NCBI GenBank assembly: GCA_030544235.1
Contig: CM060462.1
Span: forward strand, 33,450,526 to 33,514,525
DNA from: Lepturacanthus savala
Lineage: Eukaryota > Chordata > Actinopteri > Scombriformes > Trichiuridae
Length of the DNA stretch: 64,000 nt
Reading direction: 5' to 3'
Shown: piece after piece, positions 1-13,005 of the stretch
Layout: every line of letters begins with the position of its first letter
Position numbering within the stretch: the stretch's first letter is position 1
Translations under genes and position numbers: made by a program
Notes under the pieces: model-generated
What the model was told of the DNA's origin: nothing
The model's input: the letters and a program-made list of their open reading frames with translations, nothing else
Database searches by the model: none

Positions 1-358
1 TGACAAATCACATGAAATCACAAGCAAAACTTTTATTTTGCCTCTTTTCTATCGTGTTTTCTATTCGTCTTTTAGGTGTAAATGTTAGTTGGCAAACAAT
101 AAGTGTCAGTAATCAAGTGGTTGGTGATTGTATTCAAACAAAACCTGCAGTTATGTAACTGATGTTTATATAACCACCCCATATTGGTTGGAAAAGCCAG
201 GTGTATGATATCAGTTTTGTCTTTATATGGATGTTGACTTAAAGCATGTATCCAAAGACTATACTTTGAAAAACATAAATAAAAAACAATATAAACAGTG
301 TGATGTCTTTTACAGTACAGCAGGCTGAATGAACACATCAAAGAGACAGTTATTTACC
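1..358. other. no feature recognised
   Basis: AT-rich sequence without a convincing reading frame or repeat. The minus-strand frame here has no recognisable domain or codon pattern. Confidence 0.5.
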
Positions 359-1011
359 CCCTAAATCAGGGCTATTCAACTGGTGGCCCGGGGGCCAGGT
401 CAGGCCTGCCAAGCATGTTGGTCTAGCCAAATTGATTGCCAAAAAGAAAAAACACGGATGTTCGCCACATGTACATATCCTTATGTTACACACAGCCTGG
501 GAAGGTAGGAGGCGCTGTGGCGTTGTGCAGTGCTATGGCTCTCTACTGACAGTAGAAGAAGAATGAGGAAGTGGCTTCAGAACTCTTCTTACTGCATGTG
601 AAATGGAAGCCTGGCTCGTTCCTGCAATTGTAATTGCAGAGCACGAGAGGCCAACCGTTTTCATGCCGGATGTTTGAAGCAGAAGGAGAAAAGGAAGGGG
701 CCTGAGTGAGTCGCGTTATATCTGCATCAGGCAACACACGGCAGTCGAGTCTAGTCACTGGAGTCACGTCACATTTCCGCAGATTTGCAGAGATGTAGTT
801 CAAGCAGAGACTCCACGCTAGTGAGATGTTGAGTTGTTTATATAAAGTAGACCTGATATATCATAAAAAAATCTCCTGATGCTCGGCAAGAGCAGATGTT
901 TGGTTGCACACATATCATTAGCACAGGGGAGACACTGTGGCTGTCCAGGCCCCTTTGGTTTTTGATAATGTGGCCCCCAGAATAATTTAGTTGAATAGCC
1001 CTGCCCTAATT
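359..1011. mobile_element. non-autonomous hAT-like DNA transposon (MITE)
   Basis: The 637-bp core (367-1003) starts CAGGGCTATTCAACT and ends with the exact reverse complement AGTTGAATAGCCCTG. The GC-rich stretches just inside (GGTGGCCCGGGGGCC on the left, GGCCCCCAG on the right) are also roughly inverted. It is flanked by near-identical 8-bp direct repeats, ccctaaat (359-366) and ccctaatt (1004-1011). An 8-bp duplication with CAGGG... termini is typical of the hAT superfamily. The two minus-strand reading frames inside show no transposase motif, so this is a non-autonomous passenger. Strand cannot be assigned. Confidence 0.85.
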
Positions 1012-1344
1012 TGTTGAGAGCATCAGACAACCCCTTGTGAAATGACTCGTTTCGCTATCAGGATTTGATTCATTTGATCTGATATCACTTGGAGAATTGA
1101 GAAGAGCCACACAATTAAATAAGTTCATCCACAATCATGTTAGCAGAATGCTACATCCAAAGAGTTAAATATTTCATATAAACATCTATTATTAAAATTC
1201 ATTCAAAAGATTCTGCCATCTCGGAGGAAGTATTGTTTACTCTCCATGTGTTTCTTTAATCTGGGTAATCGTGATCCATCACAAACATTTTGTCATTGTT
1301 AGTGCTGAATATTTAATCTCATGCCACCAACCCAACATGATTAA
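1012..1344. other. no feature recognised
   Basis: Nothing supported beyond ordinary AT-rich sequence. Confidence 0.4.
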
Positions 1345-1550
1345 GAACATCCGCCAGTGTTGGAGTCAAGTCACCAGCTTTAACATCCAAGTCAAATTTC
1401 AGTATTAGAGTCTGAGCTCAAATCACCAAAGAAGAGTCTGAGTTGAGTCTAAAACCAAATCATCATTACCTGAGTTTTATTGTGAGACATAATCCAAGTC
1501 ATCAGAAAGACTTGTAGTTAAATCATCATTACCCGTGTCTGATAAAGAAA
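1345..1550. repeat. degenerate GAGTC/AAGTC-rich repeat
   Basis: The units GAGTC, AAGTC, 'gagtctgagtt' and 'atcatcattacc' recur irregularly here; 'aaatcatcattacc' occurs at about 1456 and again at about 1519. It looks like a decayed tandem repeat or a fragment of a dispersed fish repeat. The family is not known to me. Confidence 0.45.
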
Positions 1551-1724
1551 GTGCATGGTGCTATGAAACTTGAGGTAAATCTGTCAAATATACATACACT
1601 TTCCATTACTGATGATGCTTGGAGAGCAATGGGCATTGTTGTCATCTGGTTGCCTCCTTGAGAAAAACAAAGCGTATGAACCTTTCAACATTCAATGGTT
1701 CGAGAAGGTCTGCACCCGAATGAC

Positions 1725-1895
1725 TAGAACTACCGGCCAATCTTCAACCTTCCCTTTCTCAGTAAAATCCTGGAAAGAGAAGTTGCTGCCCATCTCTATC
1801 AGCAGATGTCTGACCATGAACTATATGAACCCCTCCAATCTGGCTTCAGAGCACACCACTGCACCAAGACACTGCCCTCATCAAAATCACCAACA
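1725..1895 (+). pseudogene. LINE reverse-transcriptase fragment (L2-like)
   Basis: In the frame starting at 1728 the sequence reads NYRPIFNLPFLSKILEREVA, followed by a segment with LYEPLQSGFRAHHCTKT. This matches the NYRPISNLPFLSK...QSGFR...STETAL region of the RT domain of L2/CR1-type non-LTR retrotransposons. A stop codon lies directly upstream, and the match runs out near 1895 after a frameshift: 'gccctcatcaaaatcaccaac' would continue as ALIKITN in the next frame. Only about 55 codons of a roughly 800-codon protein remain. It is a dead, 5'- and 3'-truncated copy. The longer plus-strand frame at 1612-1908 is out of phase with the RT and is not a gene. L2 rather than another LINE clade is likely but not proven. 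Confidence 0.75.
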
Positions 1896-1910
1896 ACCAA
1901 TGGTGTAACT

Positions 1911-2440
1911 TCATCACTCAGTCAGTGAACCAGTCACAGACAGACAGTCACATTTGTACTGCTGGCCCCACTGTTGCAGTCCAGCCAGAATAAGTGTGAA
2001 TTCAGTGACCTGTCTCCTTTTCTCTCTAACGGATGACCTGAGAGGGAGAGGGAGATTCCCCTTAGAGCCATGACTCTGGTCTCAGAGTAACACAGTTACT
2101 GCCTACTATGTCAGGGGAGGATAGAGTAGACAAAACAGGAATTTGTCCATGCTCATACAGACAAATCATACACTGCAGCTTAAAGCAACAATTCACATTC
2201 ATAGTGCTCATTTGTGAAATTTTTAGTCATCATTAGGTTAGTTATTTTAACTATACAGATGAATCATATTGTTTCATTGTTAAACTTTCAGTAGAAATCA
2301 GTTAATTGAATCATCAAAATTTGTATTACTTTATTATTACTTCCCATTATTTCAAACAGTGTTTATACTATACTCACATTTGGTTATACATTTCAACTTT
2401 TATCACTATCCTACGCTTACTGCGTATTTCTTCTTAGCTT
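1911..2440. other. no feature recognised
   Basis: AT-rich sequence after the LINE scrap. It could include further eroded LINE sequence, but no frame supports that. Confidence 0.4.
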
Positions 2441-2449
2441 CTAGTCATG

Positions 2450-2945
2450 GTTGTGTGATCCTGTTTCATCTTTCTCTCTGATTTTGGCCTCCTCTTCTTG
2501 TCTTAAGGCCTCCTCCATGTCAGGAATGGGTGACATTGTGGTCCATTGACCATTGATGAATGGTTCATCACTCTTTTTTTCTCATTTTTCTACTCATTTT
2601 TCCAACTCTTCGCATCCCTTGGTGACCTCAGATCCACAAGGAGGTTTTCCATCTCCTGGATCCCACTCCACCTCAGGGTCAAATCTTTTCATGGTGTCTG
2701 GTTGGGACGTAAGATGACCTCCGGTGTCAACACAGGCATTTGCCTGTATTCTCTTTGACTTATGTAAGGCCTTATATTTGGGGTTGAATAAGGCATTCTC
2801 CTATACTCCAGGCTAGATGCTCTGAAACCATGAGACCTTCTGTGATCTCTGTATCTTCCTCTATAGTCACCTCTGTAGTCCCCTCTTGATGCAAAGGGAC
2901 ATGATAAATCACCATGGATGTCCAGATCTGTGGCCAGTCGCATAT
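2450..2945 (-). pseudogene. Arg-rich minus-strand reading frame, possible decayed coding sequence
   Basis: On the minus strand, 2943-2689 encodes 84 residues beginning MRLATDLDIHGDLSCPF. The middle is rich in Arg, Tyr and Asp (RGDYRGDYRGRYRDHRRS) and is followed by a Pro/Tyr-rich part. Downstream on the same strand, other frames continue with protein-like text: PEVEWDPGDGKPP at about 2690-2650, then a Glu/Lys-rich helix-like stretch EEALRQEEEAKIREK near 2500. Several phases and stops separate these pieces. This pattern suggests a processed pseudogene or an eroded exon of an RNA-binding-type protein. I do not recognise the parent, and chance cannot be excluded. Confidence 0.3.
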
Positions 2946-3087
2946 TGTAGAAAGTGACATTTTAATTGCATTTTGATTAGAAGGTCTAAATACTGTCCCA
3001 TGTTTTAAACATCTCAATCCACAGAAATGCACACAGACAATATTTAGAAGCTGTGCCTTAAAACAAGCCATCAAGACTTCCATGAAG

Positions 3088-3108
3088 TAACCCTAACCCT
3101 AACCCTAA
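3088..3108. repeat. short interstitial telomere-like repeat
   Basis: Three units of CCCTAA (taaccctaaccctaacccta) on the plus strand, embedded in unique sequence. Vertebrate telomeres are (TTAGGG)n. Three units could be chance or a scar of telomerase-assisted break repair. Confidence 0.6.
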
Positions 3109-5996
<2,888 letters not shown>

Positions 5997-6000
5997 ATCA

Positions 6001-6285
6001 TCTCATCTTCTATACCCGCTTATTCCTCATTAGGATCGCAGGGGTCTGCTGGAGCCTATCATAGCACATTAAGGCGAGAGGCAGGGATACACCCCAGATG
6101 GTTGCCAGCCAGTTGTGGGACACACACACACCATTCACACCTACAGGCAATTTAGAGTCTCCAATTAACCTCAGCATATTTTTGGACTATGGGAGGAAGC
6201 CGGAGTACCCGGTGAAAACCCACACAGACATGGGGAGAACATGCAAACATGCAACAGTGCTAACCCCTGCACCACTGTGTCTCCC
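6001..6285 (-). mobile_element. tRNA-derived SINE, copy A (internally deleted)
   Basis: Same family as the copies at 12602, 21821, 32954 and 44582. Plus-strand landmarks are tatacccgcttattcctcat, ggtctgctggagcctat, caatttagagt, ttggactatgggaggaagcc and taacccctgcaccactgtg. In the sense direction (minus strand) the tRNA-like head is therefore on the right. The part holding the B box is deleted: 'aacatgcaaacatgcaacag' joins the body directly to the A-box region. The left edge abuts (TA)n, so a target duplication cannot be read. Confidence 0.85.
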
Positions 6286-6376
6286 TCAGATTTAACCAAT
6301 TACATTCAAACTCATGTTTGAACACCACATCACCATTTAAAATTCAGCTGATTAACCCCAAAAAGGTTTAGCTGTT

Positions 6377-6437
6377 CAAGTGGCTTTTTCGGACATTTTT
6401 GTAGCCACATATTTGACAACAAGCTATGGTCCACAGA
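6377..6437. repeat. dispersed repeat fragment, shared with 10141-10201
   Basis: About 60 bp ending gacatttttgtagccacat...caagctatggtccacag. It is close to the sequence at 10141-10201, which is itself inserted in a Tc1-like element. The family is unknown to me. Confidence 0.6.
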
Positions 6438-6492
6438 GCGACCTTCTTGCTGTGAGGCAACAGCGCTAACCCCTGCGCCACCATGTCACCCC
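6438..6492 (-). mobile_element. SINE head fragment, copy B
   Basis: gcgaccttcttgctgtgagg...gcgctaacccctgcgccacc...caccccc-like end. This is only the 5' tRNA-like end of the same SINE (sense on the minus strand). The rest is missing. Confidence 0.8.
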
Positions 6493-6521
6493 ATATATAC
6501 AGTATATATATATATATATAT
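6493..6521. repeat. (TA)n microsatellite, left part
   Basis: Short TA repeat directly left of the MITE. It probably was continuous with the TA repeat at 6872-6958 before the insertion. Confidence 0.85.
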
Positions 6522-6868
6522 TAGGGGTGTGACGAAATCTTGTACTCAAATCAACAACTGCGCCTGCTGACAGAGAAGAACTTTTTGTTTTGCACATATT
6601 GTTTGCACTTGAAAAAAGGACAAATGTATAATTTTTTCTATATATTATAACTTTTATAACATTCTATTTTAGTTTCAATTTCTAGAGGAAGAAGTTCATT
6701 AAAAGTTAACGCTTACAGAGTTATAAAATCCATGTGCAACTCAGTAAAATAAAAGTCCGTTGTCCAGGCATTCATATAATTTGTAATTTAGTTTTCTTAA
6801 AATCTCGTCTCGTCTCGATCTCGTGAACCCAATCTAGTGTCTCGTGAGCTGAGTGTCTCGTCACACCC

Positions 6869-6871
<3 letters not shown>
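6522..6871. mobile_element. hAT-like MITE inserted in (TA)n
   Basis: A 350-bp element with perfect ends TAGGGGTGTGACGA and TCGTCACACCCCTA. TAGGGGTG termini are common in fish hAT elements. Both flanks are alternating TA, so an 8-bp duplication (atatatat) is compatible but uninformative. A CTCGT-rich run (tctcgtctcgtctcgatctcg) lies at about 6805 near the right end. No coding capacity is visible. Confidence 0.8.
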
Positions 6872-6959
<88 letters not shown>

Positions 6960-6982
6960 GTGTGTGTGTGTGTGTTTGTGTG
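6872..6982. repeat. (TA)n followed by (GT)n microsatellite
   Basis: About 43 TA units to 6958, then a GT-rich run to about 6982. Confidence 0.95.
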
Positions 6983-9713
6983 TAAATTGATTAATCCGGC
7001 CCCCAAGAGGTATCATTTGGACAAATCCGACCCACTACCTGATATGAGTCAGAAGACACTCCTGCTCTACACCCATAGACTGACAACTGACTGACAACTG
7101 CACCAATCGCTGCTTATCACCAAAGAAGAAAGGCAGAGAAAAGAATATTGCAAATTACCACTGCCACAAGACATTCTGACACTGATGAGGCAACATGTTG
7201 GCAACTTGGTATTTGACAACCCATACAGGCACACATGGTTTCAGAGCATTGCAGAGTGGACTCTGAATAAAGAAATAGACTACTGAAGTATGAGGGAATG
7301 TGTGACATACTAGTATATCAAGTTTCACAGAAAGCTATTATAATATTTAATAGAAAGCTAAGTCAAGAGAATTTTAAGAAAACTTTTTAACTGTCACCAA
7401 AAGAAAAAGGTGACGTTAGGCATGACATTGCTATAATGAACAGTAGACGAAGAAGAGGTTGTGAACTGGAAACGAAAACAGGTCTTGGTCATCTATAAGA
7501 GAAAATTTTGTTTTATTTGGGCAAACATGAAACATTATTTCTTTTATATTAGCTTGTATTGAGTGTCTTTTTGATGTTCTCCAGAGATGGAGTACAAAGA
7601 AATTATGAGATTATCCCTGAAGATGCTGACTTTACTGTATACCGTGTCAGAATTTATTCAACAAACCTTTTTCGCGTTAACTCCTTTAAGAACAATGCAA
7701 ATCACCTCCAGGAAGCATAAAAACTTGTTTTGGCTATGTATTATTATTATTTTTTTAATTTTGCAGTTTCCATTAACCTTTTCTAATGTAATTTTTTAAA
7801 CTGCACATAAAAATACCTTGATGGAAACATGGTTACTGTCATTTCTTCTCTCAATCACTAGGATGCTGCAGACATTACAGACAGGCCATGGACCCTGCTG
7901 GGAGTGCAAACAGTGATTGGTATCAGTATTGACATTGGTCTAAAAGGATCAGTTAGCCTTGTCTTTACCCTGCAGGCCTCACAATTCCCTATTCATACAA
8001 AACCAGCTTGCAAATGTGCTTCTCCCCTGGTACTCTTACTCTCTGCTGATCTCTAATAAAATAGAAGGAGCACTGCTGCCTAATGCCCCATAAAATTCTG
8101 ACATCACCTTTCCACAGGAGAGGAGGATACACTCGATTTGATGGGCTAATTGTGTGTAGCATAATTAATCAGTGTCTCCTGAACGACAAATTCCCACATA
8201 CACACTCCCATTGTCACGTGAATGCCAGCGAAACCAAATGGGGTAATTGAATTTCCAATTATTTATTTATTCTCCTTTATCAAATGATTTAGTCCATACA
8301 GGCAGATGTCATTTTTCCTACAGGGAGATGAATGCCATTAAAACTATGTAAGATGGACTATGTTTTGCTTCAGCATGGGCAAAACCTGACTGCAGATAAA
8401 GCTGAAGGCTGAAAATGCATCTAAAAACACCATATGACTGCAGAATTGTTGGAATTGTTGTTTTTATATGTTGTTTTTTTTTACACAAAGACCTCCAGCA
8501 TTGATTAACCTAGACCATATTTCCCAAACTTTCATTGTTTATTGGAGTTATCTGAGAAAGAACTTCTCAACTTGGTCTAGTATCGAACCAGAAGTTGCCA
8601 CCCACTTCACAGACAACACACTATAACAGAGGTGGGTGGAGCATGTTGGCCCAGCTGTGTACATCCTCATTAGTATTTTTTTGAGAAGTGAAAATATGAT
8701 AGTGACAATAGAGTCCAGGTTGAAAAATGCTAAAATTCTCCTTTAAATAAGATTGTGATGCCCAATACACATATTACTCACAATAGTCACATATTTGTAA
8801 TAGTATTATTTAGAAAAAATACAAAACTAAAGCTATAATGGGATATAACAATAATAAGCTGAAAAATTATTTCAACATGTGCTATGTATCCATGTGAAAG
8901 AGAATCGCTGCAGTTGACACCAAAAAGTGCAGATATACTACTATGATCTAGGTCTAGAAATCATACAGCAGCTAATGCGGATGCATACAAATCACCCATG
9001 AATACAAAAACTGTCATGATCTACCCATTAAAATGGTTGAAAAAGATCATTCAAACTCTCTGGAAGAATGGAAGCCACTCTGTTGTTAAATTATCAGACT
9101 TACCTCAACGAATTTTGATCGATCTGAACAATAACTAACTCAAAATGAAGCCATGATGATAGAATATGAATAAAGTTCATCTAATGAAATAATACATGAT
9201 GGGTGAATAAGCTAAAGAAAAAAAGGCAGGCTAGTGATAAACATTTAGCTTCAGCCATCATCACATTAAAGTAGTCCACCAACTGAATCCTGCAGTGGAT
9301 TGGATTTCCATTGCTCAGCAAACAGATCAATTTTAAATGTCTTTTCACTTAGTTGTCTCCTCCATTATGGAAAAAAAACAAGCAATCACTGTCTACAGTA
9401 AGCACTATGTAGCATACCAGCAGTCTATGGCCGATATCCTGAGAAAGCTGCAAAACAACATTTGAATAAATCTAACAGTAGATGGGTCGATGGTTGTTGG
9501 AGGTTGCAGTAAGACTATACTATTGATGCTGAACTTCACAGTGGTAAACAACAAATTACTGTATACTGGTTGGGCTGATGAGGTGCCTTTTTGTCATTAA
9601 AATGTCATTGATTGGCAGAAATGGCTGAAAGTCACTTAGATGAAGAGTGACATAAGGGATGAAACGTGGCAGCAGAAGATTAATTCCACGCTGCCTCTTC
9701 AAGGTCCTCACTT
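6983..9713. other. no feature recognised
   Basis: AT-rich, with only short patternless frames. The text near 7700-7840 (gtttccattaacc...ccttgatggaaacatgg) has a weak inverted look and may be an eroded MITE; I could not delimit it. Confidence 0.4.
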
Positions 9714-10040
9714 TAGTGGATATAAAAAGTCTACACACCCCTGTTAAAATACCAGCTTTTGTGACGGAAAAAAAATGACACCAAGATAAATAATTTCAGA
9801 ACTTTTTCCACTTCTGATGTGACCTATAATTTGTACCACGCAATTGAAAAATGAACTGAAATCTTTTAGGGAGGTGAAGGTGAAATAAAGAAATGAAGAG
9901 CCATCCAAACGCAGGCGAGTATTTTTTAAACCGTGTGATTCTCTGCAAGGTTCAGTCTTTCATCCACACTAACCATAGTGGGAGGCTCTTGAAACCAGAG
10001 TTTTTTGTAACCAGAGTCCAGGGTGTGGTTGAGACAGCAG

Positions 10041-10201
10041 TTTCTTCTTCTTCTTCTTTGGGGTATTAAGGCATCTGAAAAGTTGCATTGCTGCCATCTG
10101 CAGTACTAGTACTTTATTGTACTACATCCTACTATATTTGTAAAATGCTTTTCAGAGACATTTTTGTAGCTACATCTTTGAAAACAAGCCATGGTCCACA
10201 G
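10041..10201. mobile_element. unidentified repeat inserted in the Tc1-like element
   Basis: Begins with a (TTC)n run (tttcttcttcttcttc) and ends aagccatggtccacag. Its last 60 bp recur at 6377-6437. The surrounding sequence is Tc1-like, so this is probably a later insertion. The short TTC tract could be the tail of a retroposon read from the minus strand. No target duplication is clear. Confidence 0.5.
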
Positions 10202-10239
10202 TGAGCTTCCAACACATTAGAGAGTTATCTTTGCTCAAA

Positions 10240-11127
10240 GATATCAGTGAGGTGAAGGAGACAAAAGAATTTTCAAGAATTTAAATATACCAGGGAACAA
10301 AGTGAAGACAGTCATTATCAAGTGGAAAAAATATGGTACTATATTGACATTACCAAGAAAAGGACGTCTGTCAAAAATTGATGATAATGACTAGAAGAAA
10401 ACTGGTCAGGGAGGTTGCCAAGAGGCCAACAGCAACATTGAAGGAGCTGCAGGGATATCTGGCAAGTACTGGCTGTGTAGTTCATGTGACAACAATCTCC
10501 TGTCTTTGTCTTTCACTGGGCTATGGGGTAGGGTGGTAGCATGAAGTCTTATCTTAGGAAGAAAAACATCCAAGCTTCATTTTGCAAAAAGACATTTGAA
10601 ATCAACTATCGTCCGATAAAACCTTTTTGGCCATAATTCCAAAAGGTATATTTGATGCAAAAACAACACTCCTCCTCACCAAGAGAACACCATAGCTACA
10701 GTGAGGCAGGGTGGTGGCAGCATCAGGCTTTGGACTGTTTTTCCTCAGCTGAAACTAGGGCCTTTGTCAGGGTGGAGGGAATTATGAACACTTCCATATC
10801 TCAGTCAGTGTTGGCACAAAACCTTAAGGCTTCTGTTACAAAGCTGAAGATGAAGAGGAACGTCATCTTTCAGCATAACAATGACCCAAAGCACACATCC
10901 AAATCAACAAAAGAATGGCGTCACCAGAGTAAGATGGAGGTTTTGAAATGGCCCAGACAGAGTCCAGACCTGAATCCCATCAAACATCTGTGGGGTAAAC
11001 TGAAGAGGCCTGTGCACAGCAGATACAATCCACATCTATCAGATTCGGAGCAGTTTTGCAAAGAAGAGTGGACAAATATGGTCATATCAAGATGTGCCAC
11101 ACTGAAAGACTTCATATTTATGCAACC
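10240..11127 (+). pseudogene. Tc1-like transposase pseudogene
   Basis: Tc1 transposases cut and paste the element through an N-terminal paired-like DNA-binding part and a DDE catalytic part. An N-terminal piece, NIPGNKVKTVIIKWKKYGT then LPRKGRPSK, is visible near 10285-10380 with a stop right after it. A second piece (KLVREVAKRPTATLKELQGY in another frame) follows. The C-terminal part reads in one frame from 10652 with NDPKHTSKSTKEW, WPRQSPDLNPIKHLWGKLKR and FCKEEWTNMVISRC. Key residues are lost: the second catalytic Asp (normally QD in QDNDPKH) is Asn at 10877-10879, and the catalytic Glu of NPIEHLW is Lys at 10982-10984. The spacing between these two sites is still the family's 34 residues. 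With the frameshifts, stops and both substitutions, it cannot be active. Confidence 0.88.
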
Positions 11128-11299
11128 AGGTTATTTTAGGTTTATTTTTTTCCCCTACTTTAAAGGTTTCGATTCTTTTTTTCAATTGCATTGTACAGGT
11201 TATAGGTCACATTATAGGTGGAAAAATTGTGAAATTATTCATGTTGTTGCCATGTTATTTTTTTACATCACAAAAACGAATTTAAAAAGAATTTAGTCC

Positions 11300-12215
11300 C
11301 ATTTTCGAAATATGAAGTGCACTGGAGCCAAAATAAGGATTAGTCGCATACCTCACACTTTAAATATCTAAAGGTATAATGTCATTTACATTTACATTTT
11401 TTTTAACACACAGCCGACAGTGAGTGAATTGCAGTGTGTGAAACAGTCACAAATTGCACAAACACAAATGTATTAAATAAGCTTAATTCCACGAGCAACC
11501 GCAGGGAAGAGGGAGTCCTTTCAGCAGAAGAGAATGCAGGCAGATTAACAGCAACCTGACAGCGAAACTGTAAATATTGTTCTGACCCTAAAATGGTCAT
11601 GTGAGAAAATTCTGCGAGGTGGAAAAAAAACAGATACAGAGAGAGCGGTTTAAATGCTTTTGCCACTGTGACATGATAGAAATAACCGAGATTACAGCCC
11701 CAGGGAGCATTGGGCTCCAGGCCAGCTATTTATAGTCATGGGGAGGAAAAGGTGATTTAAAAATTGCAACGTTTTGCCTGACAGCACAATTTAGTATTGG
11801 ATGAGGCAGCACCCTTCTGCAAGGCATGGTGCATTTCTATTCATGGAAAGACACTTGTTTTGTCAATTAAATTAATGTTAGTACATAATGAAAATGTTGT
11901 GTTAAGACACAAATCAGGAAATTTAGTTTGATGTGTTAATGATTAGGGTCAACAATATGTAATGTAAAGTACCAAAAGAATTACTGTGGATGGGATACCA
12001 GATTACCTTTGCTTGTGCATTTAGAATTGTTGTCTATGAGATTTACAATTGATTAAAGGAACACTAAGGAATAGTAAACTCATTTACAAATATCTCAATA
12101 GTACTGGATACAAAAATGTTACTAGTAGTTAATATTGAATTGATAGAAAATATAACACTTTTTGAAAAAACAAAAAATTGTCTTTTTATGATGATGATAT
12201 TTGATGATGCCTCAT
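11300..12215. other. no feature recognised
   Basis: AT-rich sequence between the Tc1 remnant and a LINE-like scrap. Nothing supported. Confidence 0.4.
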
Positions 12216-12219
12216 AGAG

Positions 12220-12480
12220 GCCCCCCTGATGAACCTACTCCCTCACCTGCCTGGTTGGACCCACCCTTCTGCCCCCACCCTACAGCATCTCTACAGACTG
12301 GAACATCTTCACAGACTAATATATCATCTTAAGATGGATGTCTGTCAGACCTTGTTCATCTATAGCCTGTCCGTCCAAGGGGGTGGATCTCTCCTTCACT
12401 GTGGTTCTCAGATCAGAATCAGCTTTATTCGCCAAGTTCGTGTGACCTTACAAGGAATTTGACTCTGGATTTTTCTCTCT
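12220..12480 (+). mobile_element. probable LINE-derived fragment
   Basis: Contains atcagaatcagctttattcg followed by ccaagt...acaaggaatttgactc, a phrase I know as a very common dispersed repeat in fish genomes, probably the 3' part of a non-LTR retrotransposon. The upstream, more GC-rich 12230-12400 is probably part of the same copy. No open frame with domains remains, and the family name is uncertain. Confidence 0.5.
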
Positions 12481-12588
12481 CCTGTGCACAAACACACAAA
12501 ATATACAGTATAATATAAAAAAGACATGGGATAATGTCAAAATGCTCACATTATGCAACCCTGAATGCTTGGTTTAAAGCTAGTTAAA

Positions 12589-13005
12589 CTATCTTAAAAA
12601 GTCAGTCAGTCAGTCATTTTCTATACCTGCTTATTCCTCATTAGGGTCGCAGGGGTCTGCTGGAGCCTATCCCAGCGCGTTACGGCGAGAGGCAGGGATA
12701 CACCCCAGATGGTCGCCAGCCAATCGTGGGGCACACACACCATTCACTCACACACTCACACCTATGGGCAATTTAGAGTTGCCAATTAACCTGCATGTTT
12801 TTGGACTGTGGGAGGAAGCCTCCCACAGTCCAGCCGGAAGTACCCGGAGTACCCGGTGAAAACCCACACAGACACGGGGAGAACATGCAAACTCCACACA
12901 GAAAGGTCCCAGACCCAGGACCAAGGGGGTCTTGAACCTGCGACCTTCTTGCTGTGAGGCAACAGCGCTAACCCCTGCTCCACCGTGTCGCCCTATCTTA
13001 AAAAG
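12589..13005 (-). mobile_element. tRNA-derived SINE, copy C, with 13-bp target duplication
   Basis: The element (12602-12992) is flanked by identical 13-bp repeats, ctatcttaaaaag, at 12589-12601 and 12993-13005. Read on the minus strand it starts gggcgacacggtggagcagg (A-box-like), then ggttcaagacc (B-box-like), a body with tgtggagtttgcatgttctc and aattgccaa...caatttag-type sequence, and a tail of tgac units (plus strand gtcagtcagtcagtca). This is the layout of a tRNA-headed SINE with a short tandem tail, probably mobilised by a LINE. Unique to this copy is a 14-bp perfect foldback at 12802-12832 and a small tandem duplication of gtacccgg beside it. Confidence 0.92.

Larger units (their letters stand above)
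9714..11295 (+). mobile_element. Tc1/mariner-like transposon, decayed
   Basis: The left end reads tggatataaaaagtctacac, a typical fish Tc1-like terminus after a TA. The terminal region 9750-9890 matches the reverse complement of about 11150-11290: both contain aataatttca, tttttccac, atgtgacctataa and caattgaaaaa. So it had long inverted terminal repeats of at least about 130 bp. The outermost right end is eroded. Between the repeats lies a transposase pseudogene, interrupted upstream by a foreign repeat at 10041-10201. Confidence 0.85.

Noticed and set aside
1612..1908. 98-codon plus-strand frame
   Set aside because: The recognisable LINE reverse-transcriptase text is in a different phase, so this frame is a shadow.
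10921..11115. minus-strand frame in the Tc1-like element
   Set aside because: It is antisense to the conserved transposase C-terminus.
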